A stretch of 64,000 bases of DNA, taken from the NCBI RefSeq assembly GCF_025420485.1, contig NZ_JAOEFD010000006.1:99675-163674 (forward strand). The letters run 5' to 3'. Origin of the DNA: Nesterenkonia marinintestina. Lineage in GTDB: Bacteria; Actinomycetota; Actinomycetes; Actinomycetales; Micrococcaceae. Position 1 is the stretch's first letter. Each line of letters begins with the position of its first letter. Position numbers and translations under genes: made by a program. Under the pieces are notes generated by a model, which saw only the letters and a program-made list of their open reading frames with translations, ran no database searches and was not told the DNA's origin. Shown piece after piece: positions 8,451 through 17,257 of this stretch.

Positions 8451-9773
8451 ATGGGCGACGAGCTGCGGGCACGGACGCGGATTTCCCGCACTGTGCTCGC
8501 AGTCCTCGTCCTCGCGACGGTCGGAGGCGCTCCGACCGCAGCCTGCGCCTCCCCTGAGGATCAGCCGTCCGGTGAGGACTCGGACGGACAGCCTCAGGGG
8601 AGCCCTGCGCCGGGGACGCCGGAGTCTGAGCCTGAGCAGACAGAGGAGCCTGAGCGGACCGAGTTCACGATCCTCTCCGCAGGGGACGTGCTGCCGCATA
8701 TGCCCGTGGTCGACGGGGCGCGGCAGGACGACGGCGACCTCGACTTCCTGTCCCTGATGGAGCCGGTCGAGCCGTGGGTCGCCGGAGCGGACCTCTCACT
8801 GTGCAGCATGGAGGTTCCGGTGCACGTCGAGGGGGAGGACCCCACCGGATACCCCGTATTCGGCGCTCCGGACCAGCTGGTGGAGGACCTGGGAGCGCTC
8901 GGATTCGACGGCTGCAACACCGCGACGAACCACTCCGTCGACAGCGGCATCGACGGGCTGGAGCGGACCCTGGACCTGTTCGACGACGCCGGTATGGGCC
9001 ATGTGGGGACGGCCCGCACTCCCGAGGAGGGCGGACAGCCGCAGATGTATCGGCTCGAACGGGACGGTCGGGAGATCTCCGTGGCGCACCTGTCGACGAC
9101 CCTGCTGCACAACATCCCGCCGCCCGACGACCGGTGGCGCGTCACCGACGTCGACGCCGACGAACTCACCGTGATGGCGGCCGACGCGCGTGCCGACGGC
9201 GCCGACCTCGTGGTGGCCTCGGTCCACTGGGGTGAGGAGTACGTCCACGAACCGGGAGAGCAGGAGCAGCAGTACGCCGCGTCCCTGGCCGAAGGCGGGG
9301 AGGTCGACCTCGTCTACGGCAACCACTCCCACACGCCGCTGCCCACCGAGCGGCTCGACGGCGGCCCCGACGACGAGGGGATGTGGGTCGCCTGGTCGAT
9401 GGGGAACTTCCTGTCGAACCAGGACGAACACTGCTGCGTCCCGGAGACCGCGACCGGGACGATGGTGCGCGCCGACGTCGAGGCCCGTGACTACGACGGG
9501 ACCGGCGACGGGACCGGCGACGAGGTCCAGGTCCGGGTGACGGACCTGAGCTGGACGCCGGTCACCGTGGACCGTGTGGGGGAGCACCGCGGCATCCGAC
9601 CGCTCACCGAACTCCTCGACCACGGACTGCCCGCCGAGACCGGACTGACCGAGGAGATCGTCGGGGACCGGCACCAGCGGCTGCTCGACGTGATGGATGA
9701 GGAGTCCATGACGGCGGGTCCGCCCGCGGAGGACGAGCCCGCGGATGTCCAGGTGGAACCCCGCGACGGCTGA
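8451..9773 (+). CDS. CapA-like secreted metallophosphatase-fold protein
   Basis: Predicted exported protein of the CapA/PGA_cap superfamily (calcineurin-like fold, related to poly-gamma-glutamate synthesis protein CapA). Residues 1-35 form a signal peptide ending TAAC; this is an imperfect lipobox, so lipidation is uncertain. A Pro/Glu/Ser-rich linker follows. The domain shows ordered metal-site motifs: LSAGDVLPH, ATNHSVDSG, VASVHWGEEY, GNHSHTPLP and SMGNFLSNQ. It starts 2 bases after the glmM stop, so it is cotranscribed, and ends before a strong terminator. No capB/capC neighbours are present, so a role in capsule synthesis is not supported; an envelope or wall function is an inference from the glmM linkage. 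Confidence 0.85.
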   Translation: MGDELRARTRISRTVLAVLVLATVGGAPTAACASPEDQPSGEDSDGQPQGSPAPGTPESEPEQTEEPERTEFTILSAGDVLPHMPVVDGARQDDGDLDFLSLMEPVEPWVAGADLSLCSMEVPVHVEGEDPTGYPVFGAPDQLVEDLGALGFDGCNTATNHSVDSGIDGLERTLDLFDDAGMGHVGTARTPEEGGQPQMYRLERDGREISVAHLSTTLLHNIPPPDDRWRVTDVDADELTVMAADARADGADLVVASVHWGEEYVHEPGEQEQQYAASLAEGGEVDLVYGNHSHTPLPTERLDGGPDDEGMWVAWSMGNFLSNQDEHCCVPETATGTMVRADVEARDYDGTGDGTGDEVQVRVTDLSWTPVTVDRVGEHRGIRPLTELLDHGLPAETGLTEEIVGDRHQRLLDVMDEESMTAGPPAEDEPADVQVEPRDG

Positions 9774-9793
9774 ATCGGCAGCGACACGACGGA

Positions 9794-9827
9794 GGCGCCC
9801 CACCCGCGTCTCCGCGGGTGGGGCGCC
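9794..9827. terminator. Bidirectional terminator between capA-like gene and mscL
   Basis: GGCGCCCCACCCGCG (9794-9808) pairs perfectly with CGCGGGTGGGGCGCC (9813-9827) around a TCTC loop, giving a 15-bp stem between two convergent genes. Confidence 0.85.
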
Positions 9828-9849
9828 TTAGTCCCTGGGGTCTTCCGGG

Positions 9850-10293
9850 TCAGACCTGTGGAGCCTGACCGCCGGCGTTCGGTGCGGCGCCGCCGGTGTT
9901 CTGAGCCTTCATGATGTCGCGGATCTCGGTCAGCAGCTGGACGTCTGCCTCGACCTCCTCCTCGTCGGTGATGCCGAGGCGGCGGTTGCGGGCCTCGATC
10001 ATCTTGTTCATCGGCATGACCACGACGAAGTAGATGGCCGCGGCGATGAGCAGGAAGTTCACGACCTGGGTGAGCAGGACGCCGAACTGGATGGCGTTGC
10101 CGTTGAGCATGACCACCGCGAAGTTGTCGAAGTCGGGGAACCCGACCAGACCGGAGATCATCGGCATGAGGACGTTCTCGACGAGGGCGTTCACGACGCC
10201 GGCGAAGGCCGCACCGATGACGACGGCGACCGCCAGGTCGATGACGTTGCCCTGCATGATGAACTCTTTGAAACCTTTAAGCATAGGCCACAT
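9850..10293 (-). CDS. mscL: Large-conductance mechanosensitive channel MscL
   Basis: Homopentameric membrane channel that opens on hypo-osmotic shock. The N-terminal MLKGFKEFIMQGNVIDLAVAV is the MscL signature; a second membrane helix (FLLIAAAIYFVVVMPMNKM) and a cytoplasmic tail with EIRDIMK follow. I chose the ATG at 10293, which has GGAGGG 6 bases upstream (the ATG at 10296 is only 3 bases from it), giving 147 residues; a start at 10332 would add an unsupported extension. A possible promoter TTCTTC-17-CATACT ends just before the ribosome-binding site. The gene is monocistronic and convergent with the CapA-like gene. Confidence 0.95.
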   Translation of the reverse strand: MWPMLKGFKEFIMQGNVIDLAVAVVIGAAFAGVVNALVENVLMPMISGLVGFPDFDNFAVVMLNGNAIQFGVLLTQVVNFLLIAAAIYFVVVMPMNKMIEARNRRLGITDEEEVEADVQLLTEIRDIMKAQNTGGAAPNAGGQAPQV

Positions 10294-10477
10294 CATAGAC
10301 CCTCCGGTGAGTATGACGGCACCATGCCCCACGAAGAAGTGAGTCGTGTCGCAGTATGATCTCCGTCTCGTCGGATGCCCGCCGCGGAGGCGTCCCTTGC
10401 GTTCAGCAACCGTTTCCCGAGCGGTGCGGTCCCGTACGCCTCGACGTCACATCCGTCGAGCCCTCGCGCGGTGCGCC

Positions 10478-11569
10478 TCAGACCTTGCGCAGCAGGACCC
10501 GAGAGACCGAATGGTCCTGGTCCTTGCTCATCACCAGCCGCGCCCGGGAGCGGGTCGGCTGGATGTTCCGGCGCAGGTTGGGGCCGTTGATGCGACGCCA
10601 GATGTCGGTGGCCTGCTCGACCGCCTCGTCGTCGGAGAGGAACGAATACTGGTGGAAGTAGCTCTCCGGGTCGGCGAAGGCGCCGTGTCGCCACCTCATG
10701 AAGCGGTCCACGTACCACTGCTCGATGTGCGCCGGCTTGGCATCCACATAGATCGAGAAGTCGAAGAAGTCGCTCAGTGCGAGTCCCGTGGTCCCGTCCG
10801 CCCGCACACGCGCGGGCTGCAGCACGTTGAGCCCCTCGACGATGAGCACGTCGGGGCGACGCACGGAGATCTCCTCGTCCGGGACGATGTCGTAGTACAG
10901 GTGGGAGTACTTCGGGGCCCGCACCTCGGGCTTGCCGGACTTGACCTCTGCGACCATCCGCAGCAGGGCCCGCCGGTCGTAGGCCTCGGGGAAGCCCTTG
11001 CGCTCCATCAGGCCGCGCCGCCGCAGCTCCGCGTTGGGGTGGAGGAAGCCGTCGGTGGTCACCAGCTCCACCCGGGGGGTGGAGGGCCAGCGGCGCAGCA
11101 TCTCCTGCAGCACGCGTGCGGTGGTGGACTTCCCGACGGCCACGGACCCGGCGACGCCGATGACGAACGGGGTGCGGCGCGTGGTCCCGCCGAGGAAGTC
11201 GTTGGTGGCGCTGCGCAGGTGCGCCGAGGCCTCCACATAGATGGACAGCAGGCGGGAGAGCGGCAGATAGATCTGCTCGACCTCACCGAGGGAGAGGTGC
11301 TCGCCGATGCCGCGCAGCCGGTCGACGTCGTCCTGGTTCAGCGGCTGCTCGATCGTGTCGGCGAGCCGGGCCCAGGCACGCCGGTCGAGCTCCACGAAGG
11401 GGGAGTAGTGGCCGTGGTCCTCCACCGTCGGGGAACCTGCCCAGGGAGCGGTCTCGGCCACAGCCGCGGGGACGGGGCCCGAGGGATGCGGCTCCCGGTG
11501 GACCGGCTCCCGACCGGCCGCCTCGGAGGCGTCGGGGCGCCGCGGCAGATCAGGGCAAGGCGAGGACAC
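10478..11569 (-). CDS. coaA: Type I pantothenate kinase
   Basis: Phosphorylates pantothenate with ATP, the first committed step of coenzyme A synthesis. The length is 363 residues; the conserved kinase begins near residue 55 (YSPFVELDRRAW). The P-loop is GVAGSVAVGKST with Lys147, followed by VTTDGFLHPN, DVLIVEGLNVLQ and FFDFSIYVDA, all CoaA hallmarks. The N-terminal 50 residues are Pro/Glu-rich and not conserved. The GTG start at 11569 sits 6 bases after a TATCGT -10 box on this strand, so the message appears leaderless. It is divergent from glmS with only 23 bases between start codons. Confidence 0.95.
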   Translation of the reverse strand: MSSPCPDLPRRPDASEAAGREPVHREPHPSGPVPAAVAETAPWAGSPTVEDHGHYSPFVELDRRAWARLADTIEQPLNQDDVDRLRGIGEHLSLGEVEQIYLPLSRLLSIYVEASAHLRSATNDFLGGTTRRTPFVIGVAGSVAVGKSTTARVLQEMLRRWPSTPRVELVTTDGFLHPNAELRRRGLMERKGFPEAYDRRALLRMVAEVKSGKPEVRAPKYSHLYYDIVPDEEISVRRPDVLIVEGLNVLQPARVRADGTTGLALSDFFDFSIYVDAKPAHIEQWYVDRFMRWRHGAFADPESYFHQYSFLSDDEAVEQATDIWRRINGPNLRRNIQPTRSRARLVMSKDQDHSVSRVLLRKV

Positions 11570-11575
11570 ACAGAC

Positions 11576-11585
11576 ACGATACGCT
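11576..11585. promoter_or_regulatory. Overlapping divergent -10 boxes of coaA and glmS
   Basis: On the minus strand TATCGT (11576-11581) lies 6 bases before the coaA GTG. On the plus strand TACGCT (11580-11585) lies 7 bases before the glmS ATG. The two hexamers share positions 11580-11581, so RNA polymerase could occupy only one promoter at a time. No good -35 box is visible for either. Confidence 0.5.
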
Positions 11586-11592
11586 ATATCCC

Positions 11593-13464
11593 ATGTGTGG
11601 AATCGTCGGATACATCGGTCGTCCTGAGAAGAGCAGCGACCATCAGGCCCTCGACGTCCTCCTGGAGGGGCTGCGTCGACTCGAGTACCGCGGCTATGAC
11701 TCCGCCGGAGTGGCGACCGTCGCCGACGGCGTCGTCGAGACCCGGAAGAAGTCGGGCAAGCTGGCCAACCTGATCGGAGAGATCGAGGCCGAGGCCATGG
11801 CGCCGGCGTCGTTGGGCATCGGGCACACGCGCTGGGCCACCCACGGCGGCCCCACCGACCAGAACGCCCACCCGCACCTGGGCGACGACGGCGGTCTGGC
11901 CATCATCCACAACGGCATCATCGAGAACTTCGCCGAGCTGAAGGAGATGCTGCTCGCCGACGGCGAGACCTTCGACTCCGAGACCGACACCGAGGTCGCC
12001 GCCAAGCTCATCGGCCGGCTCTTCGCCGGCGACGCGCAGGGCGACCTCACTGAGGCCGTGCGCCTGGCCAGCAACCAGCTCGAAGGCGCCTTCACCATCC
12101 TCGCCGTCCACGCGGACCAGCCCGACCGTGTGGTCGCCTCCCGCCGCAACTCTCCGCTGGTCATCGGTCTGGGCGAGGGGGAGAACTTCCTGGGCTCCGA
12201 CGTCTCCGGCTTCATCGACTTCACCCGCGACGCCGTCGAGCTGGAGCAGGACCAGATCGTCACCATCACCACCGACGACTTCCGCATCATCTCCTTCGAC
12301 GGCTCCGAGGCGCAGGGGCGCCGCTTCCGCGTCGACTGGGACGCCGCGGCCGCCGAGAAGGGCGGCTACGACACCTTCATGGAGAAGGAGATCCACGAGC
12401 AGCCCAAGGCCGTGGAGGACACCCTGCTCGGACGCACCGACGCCGAGGGCCGCCTCGCCCTCGACGAGCTGCGGATCGACCCGGAGGAGCTGAAGAGCAC
12501 CTCCAAGATCATCGTGCTGGCCTGCGGCACCGCCGCCTACGCCGGCACCGTGGCCAAGTACGCCATCGAGCACTGGTGCCGCATCCCCGTCGAGGTGGAG
12601 CTGGCCCACGAGTTCCGATACCGCGACCCCATCATCGACGAGTCCACTCTGATCGTGTCGATCTCGCAGTCGGGCGAGACCATGGACACCCTGATGGCGG
12701 TCCGCTACGCCAAGGAGCAGGGGGCCCGCACGCTGTCCATCTGCAACACCAACGGCTCCACGATCCCCCGCGAGTCCGACGCGGTGCTCTACCTGCACGC
12801 CGGACCGGAGATCGCGGTGGCCTCCACCAAGGCGTTCCTGGCGATGATCACCGCCGCCTACCTGCTGGGCCTGTACCTCGGTCAGCTGCGCGGCCAGCTC
12901 TTCACCGGACAGATCCGGGACATCCTCGCCGACCTGCACAAGATCCCCGGCAAGATCCAGGAGATCCTGGACGACGCCGATCGGGTCAAGCAGCTGGCCG
13001 CCGAGATGAAGGACACCCCCTCGGTGCTCTTCCTCGGCCGCCACATCGGCTACCCGGTCGCCATGGAGGGGGCGCTGAAGCTCAAGGAGCTCGCCTACAT
13101 CCACGCCGAGGGCTTCGCCGCCGGTGAGCTCAAGCACGGGCCCATCGCGCTGATCGAGGACGGCCAGCCGGTCTTCGTCGTCGTGCCCTCGCCCCACGGC
13201 CGCGACTCGCTGCACGCGAAGGTCGTCTCCAACATCCAGGAGGTGCGCGCCCGCGGGGCGAAGACCATCTCCGTGGCCGAGCGCGGCGACGACGCGGTCG
13301 AGAGGTTCTCCGAGTCGGTGTTCCACGTCCCGGAGACCCAGCCGCTGCTGATGCCGCTGCTGACCACCGTGCCGCTGCAGATCTTCGCCTGCTCCCTGGC
13401 CTCGGAGAAGGGCTACGACGTGGACCAGCCGCGCAACCTGGCCAAATCGGTCACCGTGGAGTGA
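11593..13464 (+). CDS. glmS: Glutamine-fructose-6-phosphate aminotransferase (isomerizing)
   Basis: Makes glucosamine-6-phosphate from fructose-6-phosphate and glutamine, the entry to amino-sugar and peptidoglycan synthesis. The 623 residues begin MCGIVGYIG with catalytic Cys2 of the class II glutaminase domain (to about residue 240). Two SIS isomerase domains follow ([33 protein letters not shown]) and the end is the diagnostic [13 protein letters not shown]. The ATG lies 7 bases from a TACGCT -10 box without a Shine-Dalgarno, suggesting a leaderless mRNA. No ribozyme fits upstream because coaA starts 23 bases away. First gene of glmS-acpS-nnr-alr-tsaE. Confidence 0.98.
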   Translation: MCGIVGYIGRPEKSSDHQALDVLLEGLRRLEYRGYDSAGVATVADGVVETRKKSGKLANLIGEIEAEAMAPASLGIGHTRWATHGGPTDQNAHPHLGDDGGLAIIHNGIIENFAELKEMLLADGETFDSETDTEVAAKLIGRLFAGDAQGDLTEAVRLASNQLEGAFTILAVHADQPDRVVASRRNSPLVIGLGEGENFLGSDVSGFIDFTRDAVELEQDQIVTITTDDFRIISFDGSEAQGRRFRVDWDAAAAEKGGYDTFMEKEIHEQPKAVEDTLLGRTDAEGRLALDELRIDPEELKSTSKIIVLACGTAAYAGTVAKYAIEHWCRIPVEVELAHEFRYRDPIIDESTLIVSISQSGETMDTLMAVRYAKEQGARTLSICNTNGSTIPRESDAVLYLHAGPEIAVASTKAFLAMITAAYLLGLYLGQLRGQLFTGQIRDILADLHKIPGKIQEILDDADRVKQLAAEMKDTPSVLFLGRHIGYPVAMEGALKLKELAYIHAEGFAAGELKHGPIALIEDGQPVFVVVPSPHGRDSLHAKVVSNIQEVRARGAKTISVAERGDDAVERFSESVFHVPETQPLLMPLLTTVPLQIFACSLASEKGYDVDQPRNLAKSVTVE

Positions 13465-13468
13465 GCCC

Positions 13469-13822
13469 ATGATCGCCGGAATCGGAGTCGACGTGGTCGA
13501 CGTGGTGCGCTTCGGCGAACAGCTGCGCCGGGCGCCGGCCCTGCGCGAGCGTCTGTTCGCGCCCGCGGAGCGGGAGCTCAGCACCCGATCCCTGGCGGCC
13601 CGATTCGCAGCCAAGGAGGCCGTGGCCAAGGCGCTGGGTGCTCCGGCCGGCATGAACTGGCAGGACTGCCGGGTCGTCCCCGACGCCGACGGTGCGCCCC
13701 AGATCGAGGTGGTGGGGACCGTCGCGCAGGTGGCCGAACGGCGCGGAGCGGTCCGCTGGCACCTCTCCCTGAGCCACGACGGCGACATCGCGACCGCCAT
13801 GGTCGTGGCCGAGAAGGCCTGA
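13469..13822 (+). CDS. acpS: Holo-[acyl-carrier-protein] synthase
   Basis: Transfers 4'-phosphopantetheine from CoA to acyl carrier protein. The 117 residues match the AcpS family: metal ligand Asp8 in [26 protein letters not shown] with the second metal ligand Glu, and the C-terminal [17 protein letters not shown]. It starts 4 bases after the glmS stop and ends 10 bases before nnr. The linkage to coaA across the promoter places CoA synthesis and use side by side. Confidence 0.96.
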   Translation: MIAGIGVDVVDVVRFGEQLRRAPALRERLFAPAERELSTRSLAARFAAKEAVAKALGAPAGMNWQDCRVVPDADGAPQIEVVGTVAQVAERRGAVRWHLSLSHDGDIATAMVVAEKA

Positions 13823-13832
13823 CTTCGCCGCA

Positions 13833-15341
13833 GTGACCTCGGACGCGCTGATCCCGCTGCACACCGGCCGTCAGGTCCGGGACGCTGAGGCACCCCTGCT
13901 GGACGCCGGACATGGTCCCGGCCTGATGTCCCGCGCCGCCCACGGTCTGGCGCTCACGGTGCTCCGCACCCTGCGGGAACGGACCGGCCGGGTCTACGGG
14001 ACGACGGTGACCGGTCTGATCGGCCCGGGGAACAACGGCGGCGACGGCCTCTTCGCGCTCGCCGCCCTGCGCCGACGCGGGGTCGACGCGCGAGCTGTGC
14101 TGCTGCGCGATCGGGCGCACGCCGAGGGCCTGGCCGCCTTCCGGGCCGCCGGGGGTCGGATCGACGAGACCGTCGTCCGGGTCGCCGACGTCGTCGTCGA
14201 TGCGATCATCGGCACCGGCACCTCCGGCGGCTTCTCCCTGCCCGAGGTCCGCGGCCTCGCCGAGGCCCTGAGCCGCACCTCCACCGCGGTGATCGCCTGC
14301 GACGTGCCCTCCGGCGTCGCCCCCGACACCGGGGCCGTGGCGGGGGAGGCCGTCCGGGCCGACGTCACCGTCACCTTCGGAGGGACGAAGCTCGGGCTCG
14401 CCGTCGGCGAGGGGGCCCAGCTCTGCGGCACGGTGGTGCCCGTGGACATCGGGCTGGGGGACCATCTCGCCGAGGTCGCGGAACGGTCCGCGCGCCGACG
14501 CATGCTCGTCGTCGCGGACCCGATGCCCGGCGGCCCTGATGCCCGCGACCACAAGTACTCCCGCGGGACTGCGCAGGTGGTGGCCGGATCGCCGCGCTAC
14601 CCCGGAGCCGCCGCGCTGACCGTCGGCGCGGCGGTCCGGACCGGCTGCGGCATGGTGGCGCTGCACGCCTCCGGTCCGATCCTGGACCGGACGATCGCCC
14701 GACACCCCGAGGTCGTCGGCGCCGATCACGACATCTCGGAGCGCGTGCGGGCCGCGGCGGTCGGTCCCGGGATCGGCGACGACCCCGGTCAGGTCGCCGC
14801 CCTGCACCGCTGCCTGGACTGGGCCGAACGCACCGGGGGGCGGCTGATCCTCGACGCCTCCGCCCTCGGACTGCTCCGGGACCGTGTCGCGGCGCCTCCC
14901 CTGCCGGTCGGCACGCTGCTCACCCCGCACCTGGGAGAGATGCGCGCCCTGCTGCGGGCCGCGGGCCGGACCGATCTGCTCGACTCGCTGGAGTCTGACC
15001 CGGTGACCGCCGTGGAGTCGCTGGCCTGCCATCTGGGCTGCACGCTGCTGCTCAAGGGCCCGAGTACGATCATCGCCGCACCCGCCGCTGAGACGCTGAT
15101 CCACCGGACTTCGGCGCCCGGGCTGGCCACGGCCGGCAGCGGGGACGTGCTCACCGGGATCCTCGCCGCCTCGGCGGCCACCGCGCCGGCCCGGGTGACG
15201 ACGGCGCGCCTGGCCGCCTCGGCGGTGCACCGGCACGCACAGGCCGCCCATCGGCTGGATCCGGAGGGCCGCGGACGCTTCGGAGCGTCGTCGCTGATCG
15301 GAGCCCTGGGACCCGCCGGCGAGGTCTCCGCCGGTCGATAG
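13833..15341 (+). CDS. nnr: Bifunctional NAD(P)H-hydrate epimerase / dehydratase
   Basis: Repairs damaged NADH and NADPH hydrates: an epimerase interconverts R and S forms and a dehydratase removes water using ADP or ATP. The 502 residues fuse both halves. The N-terminal YjeF_N domain (about 1-215) has GPGNNGGDGLFALAALRRRG. The C-terminal ribokinase-like domain (about 225-500) has HKYSRGTAQVVAGS, LTPHLGEMRALL and the catalytic GLATAGSGDVLTGILA. The start is GTG 13833, 10 bases after acpS. Position between acpS and alr is common in actinobacteria. Confidence 0.95.
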   Translation: MTSDALIPLHTGRQVRDAEAPLLDAGHGPGLMSRAAHGLALTVLRTLRERTGRVYGTTVTGLIGPGNNGGDGLFALAALRRRGVDARAVLLRDRAHAEGLAAFRAAGGRIDETVVRVADVVVDAIIGTGTSGGFSLPEVRGLAEALSRTSTAVIACDVPSGVAPDTGAVAGEAVRADVTVTFGGTKLGLAVGEGAQLCGTVVPVDIGLGDHLAEVAERSARRRMLVVADPMPGGPDARDHKYSRGTAQVVAGSPRYPGAAALTVGAAVRTGCGMVALHASGPILDRTIARHPEVVGADHDISERVRAAAVGPGIGDDPGQVAALHRCLDWAERTGGRLILDASALGLLRDRVAAPPLPVGTLLTPHLGEMRALLRAAGRTDLLDSLESDPVTAVESLACHLGCTLLLKGPSTIIAAPAAETLIHRTSAPGLATAGSGDVLTGILAASAATAPARVTTARLAASAVHRHAQAAHRLDPEGRGRFGASSLIGALGPAGEVSAGR

Positions 15342-15350
15342 ACTGCGCCC

Positions 15351-16547
15351 ATGACCACAGCGGAGGAACTCGAGCGCGTCGCCGTCATCGATCCGGCGGC
15401 CGTCCGCCACAACGTCTCCACCATCGCCGGGTACGTCCGGCCGGCCAAGATGATGGTCGCGGTGAAGGCCGACGGCTACGGGCACGGTGCGGTCACCGCG
15501 GCGCAGGCGGCATGGGAGGCCGGGGCCGACTGGATCGGCGTCGCCCACCTGACCGAGGCCTTCGCCCTGCGCGACGCCGGCGTCGAGGCGCCGATGCTGG
15601 CCTGGCTGCACACCCCCGACAGCGACTTCGCCGAGGCCGTGCGGCGCTCCGTGGACATCGGTATCTCCGGCTGGGAGCTGGACCCGGTGGCCGAGGCCGC
15701 CGAGGGGCTGCAGACCCCGGCGCACGTGCACCTGAAGATCGACACCGGTCTGGGTCGCAACGGCTGCACGGCAGAGGCCTGGCCCGCGCTCATGGCCCGG
15801 GCGGCCGAACTCCAGGACCGGGGCCTCATCTCCGTGGTGGGCATCTTCACCCATTTCGCCGTCGCCGACGAGCCGGACCGGCGGGAGACCGACGAACAGC
15901 TGGCCACCTACCGGTGGGCGCTCGAGGTCGCCGAGTCGGTCGGAGTGCACCCCTCGCTGCGTCACGCGGCGAACACGCCCGCGGCGCTGTCCCGCCCCGA
16001 CGCCCACTTCGACATGGTCCGGGTCGGCGTGGGCGTCTACGGGCAGAGCCCCTTCGCCGACCGCACCGCCGAGGACCTGGGACTGCGTCCGGCCATGGAG
16101 GTCCGCACCCGGGTCGCCCATGTGAAGGTGGTCCCCGAGGGGCAGGGCATCAGCTACGGGCTGACCCACCGGGTCGACCGCCCCACCGCCCTGGGGCTGA
16201 TCCCGATGGGCTACGGGGACGGTGTGCCGCGCATCGCCGTGCATGCCCCGGTCCGCATCGGTGACAGGATCTACCGATCAGTGGGTCGTGTGGCAATGGA
16301 TCAGTTCGTCGTCGACCTCGAAGACCCCGAGACGTCGGTCCGGGTCGGTGACGAGGTGGTCCTGTTCGGCGGGGACTCCGGGGTCTCCGCCGCCGACTGG
16401 GGCGCGGCCGCCCAGACCATCAACTACGAGATCATCACCCGGATCGGCCCCCGTGTCCCGCGCCTGGTGAGGGACTCCGATGCCGAGGTCCGACCAGAGG
16501 CGGCCGAGGCCGGTCCGGCTGACGTCGTCGCCGGGACCACGGCATGA
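15351..16547 (+). CDS. alr: Alanine racemase
   Basis: PLP enzyme that interconverts L- and D-alanine for peptidoglycan. The 398 residues include the PLP lysine Lys39 in VAVKADGYGHGAV and the opposing catalytic Tyr269 in GQGISYGLTH; MGYGDGVPR and VGRVAMDQFVVDL are family signatures. TAGACT at 15339-15344 lies 6 bases before the ATG with no Shine-Dalgarno, so a leaderless transcript independent of nnr is likely in addition to read-through. The stop overlaps the tsaE start (ATGA), so tsaE is translationally coupled. Confidence 0.97.
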   Translation: MTTAEELERVAVIDPAAVRHNVSTIAGYVRPAKMMVAVKADGYGHGAVTAAQAAWEAGADWIGVAHLTEAFALRDAGVEAPMLAWLHTPDSDFAEAVRRSVDIGISGWELDPVAEAAEGLQTPAHVHLKIDTGLGRNGCTAEAWPALMARAAELQDRGLISVVGIFTHFAVADEPDRRETDEQLATYRWALEVAESVGVHPSLRHAANTPAALSRPDAHFDMVRVGVGVYGQSPFADRTAEDLGLRPAMEVRTRVAHVKVVPEGQGISYGLTHRVDRPTALGLIPMGYGDGVPRIAVHAPVRIGDRIYRSVGRVAMDQFVVDLEDPETSVRVGDEVVLFGGDSGVSAADWGAAAQTINYEIITRIGPRVPRLVRDSDAEVRPEAAEAGPADVVAGTTA

Positions 16548-17113
16548 GCCCCGAGCTCCACGAGGTGCCGCACTGGTCGGTCACGATGGCGCTCGAGGAT
16601 CTCGAGGACACCGCGCGTCTGGCCCGGGACCTGGCCGCTCGGCTGCGAGGCGGTGACCTGCTGATCCTCACCGGGGATCTCGGCGCCGGGAAGACGACCT
16701 TCACCCAGGCGCTGGCCGAAGCGCTCGGGGTGCAGGGCAGGGTCAGTTCTCCCACCTTCGTGATCTCGCGGGTCCATCGGGGGTCCGGCGGGCCGGATCT
16801 GATCCACGTGGACGCCTACCGCACCGACGCCGCCGGTCTCGAGGACCTGGACCTTCTGGGCTCCTCCGCCGACGCCGTCACCGTGGTCGAATGGGGACGC
16901 GGACTGGCCGAAGCGGCGCTGACCGGCGCCTCCGGCTCCTGGCTCGACCTCGAGCTGCATCCTGAGGGTGCCCAGGTCGGTGTCGAGGGCGAGTTGGTGA
17001 CCGACTTCTCCGAGTCGGAGGATGACGACCTCGGCACCGCTCGTCGGGCGGTACTGAGAGGATTCGGCCCTCGGTGGTCCGTGGCGCCCCGGATCAGCCT
17101 GCCCCGACGGTGA
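16544..17113 (+). CDS. tsaE: tRNA t6A biosynthesis ATPase TsaE
   Basis: P-loop ATPase needed with TsaB and TsaD for N6-threonylcarbamoyladenosine at position 37 of ANN-decoding tRNAs. The 189 residues contain TGDLGAGKTTFTQALAEALG (Lys50), SSPTFVISR and the HVDAYRTD motif that marks TsaE. The C-terminal 50 residues are a non-conserved acidic tail (DFSESEDDD). It overlaps alr by 4 bases. tsaB, rimI and tsaD follow after a 144-base gap that contains inverted repeats. Confidence 0.96.
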   Translation: MSPELHEVPHWSVTMALEDLEDTARLARDLAARLRGGDLLILTGDLGAGKTTFTQALAEALGVQGRVSSPTFVISRVHRGSGGPDLIHVDAYRTDAAGLEDLDLLGSSADAVTVVEWGRGLAEAALTGASGSWLDLELHPEGAQVGVEGELVTDFSESEDDDLGTARRAVLRGFGPRWSVAPRISLPRR

Positions 17114-17158
17114 GTCGGGCAGGACCGCCCACTCATCCGTCTCCTGACCCTCACCCCT

Positions 17159-17232
17159 CATCGAATCCCCGATTCCTGCGGCGTGTCGGGTCGGAATCGG
17201 GGTGAACTGCAGCTGGGATCGGGGATTCGATG
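17159..17232. promoter_or_regulatory. Competing inverted repeats upstream of tsaB
   Basis: CATCGAATCCCCGAT (17159-17173) is a perfect inverted repeat of ATCGGGGATTCGATG (17218-17232). The same left arm, as CCCCGATTCC (17167-17176), is also a perfect inverted repeat of GGAATCGGGG (17193-17202). The unit ATCGGGG/CCCCGAT therefore occurs three times. It could be an attenuator or terminator with two exclusive hairpins, or a protein operator; the right arm lies where the -35 of the tsaB promoter should be. Confidence 0.55.
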
Positions 17233-17257
17233 CGCGGCGGACCACTACCATGGAGGG

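Noticed and set aside
10333..10477. Small gene or RNA between mscL and coaA.
   Set aside because: The 145 bases carry only the likely mscL promoter; the frames crossing it are shadows of coaA.
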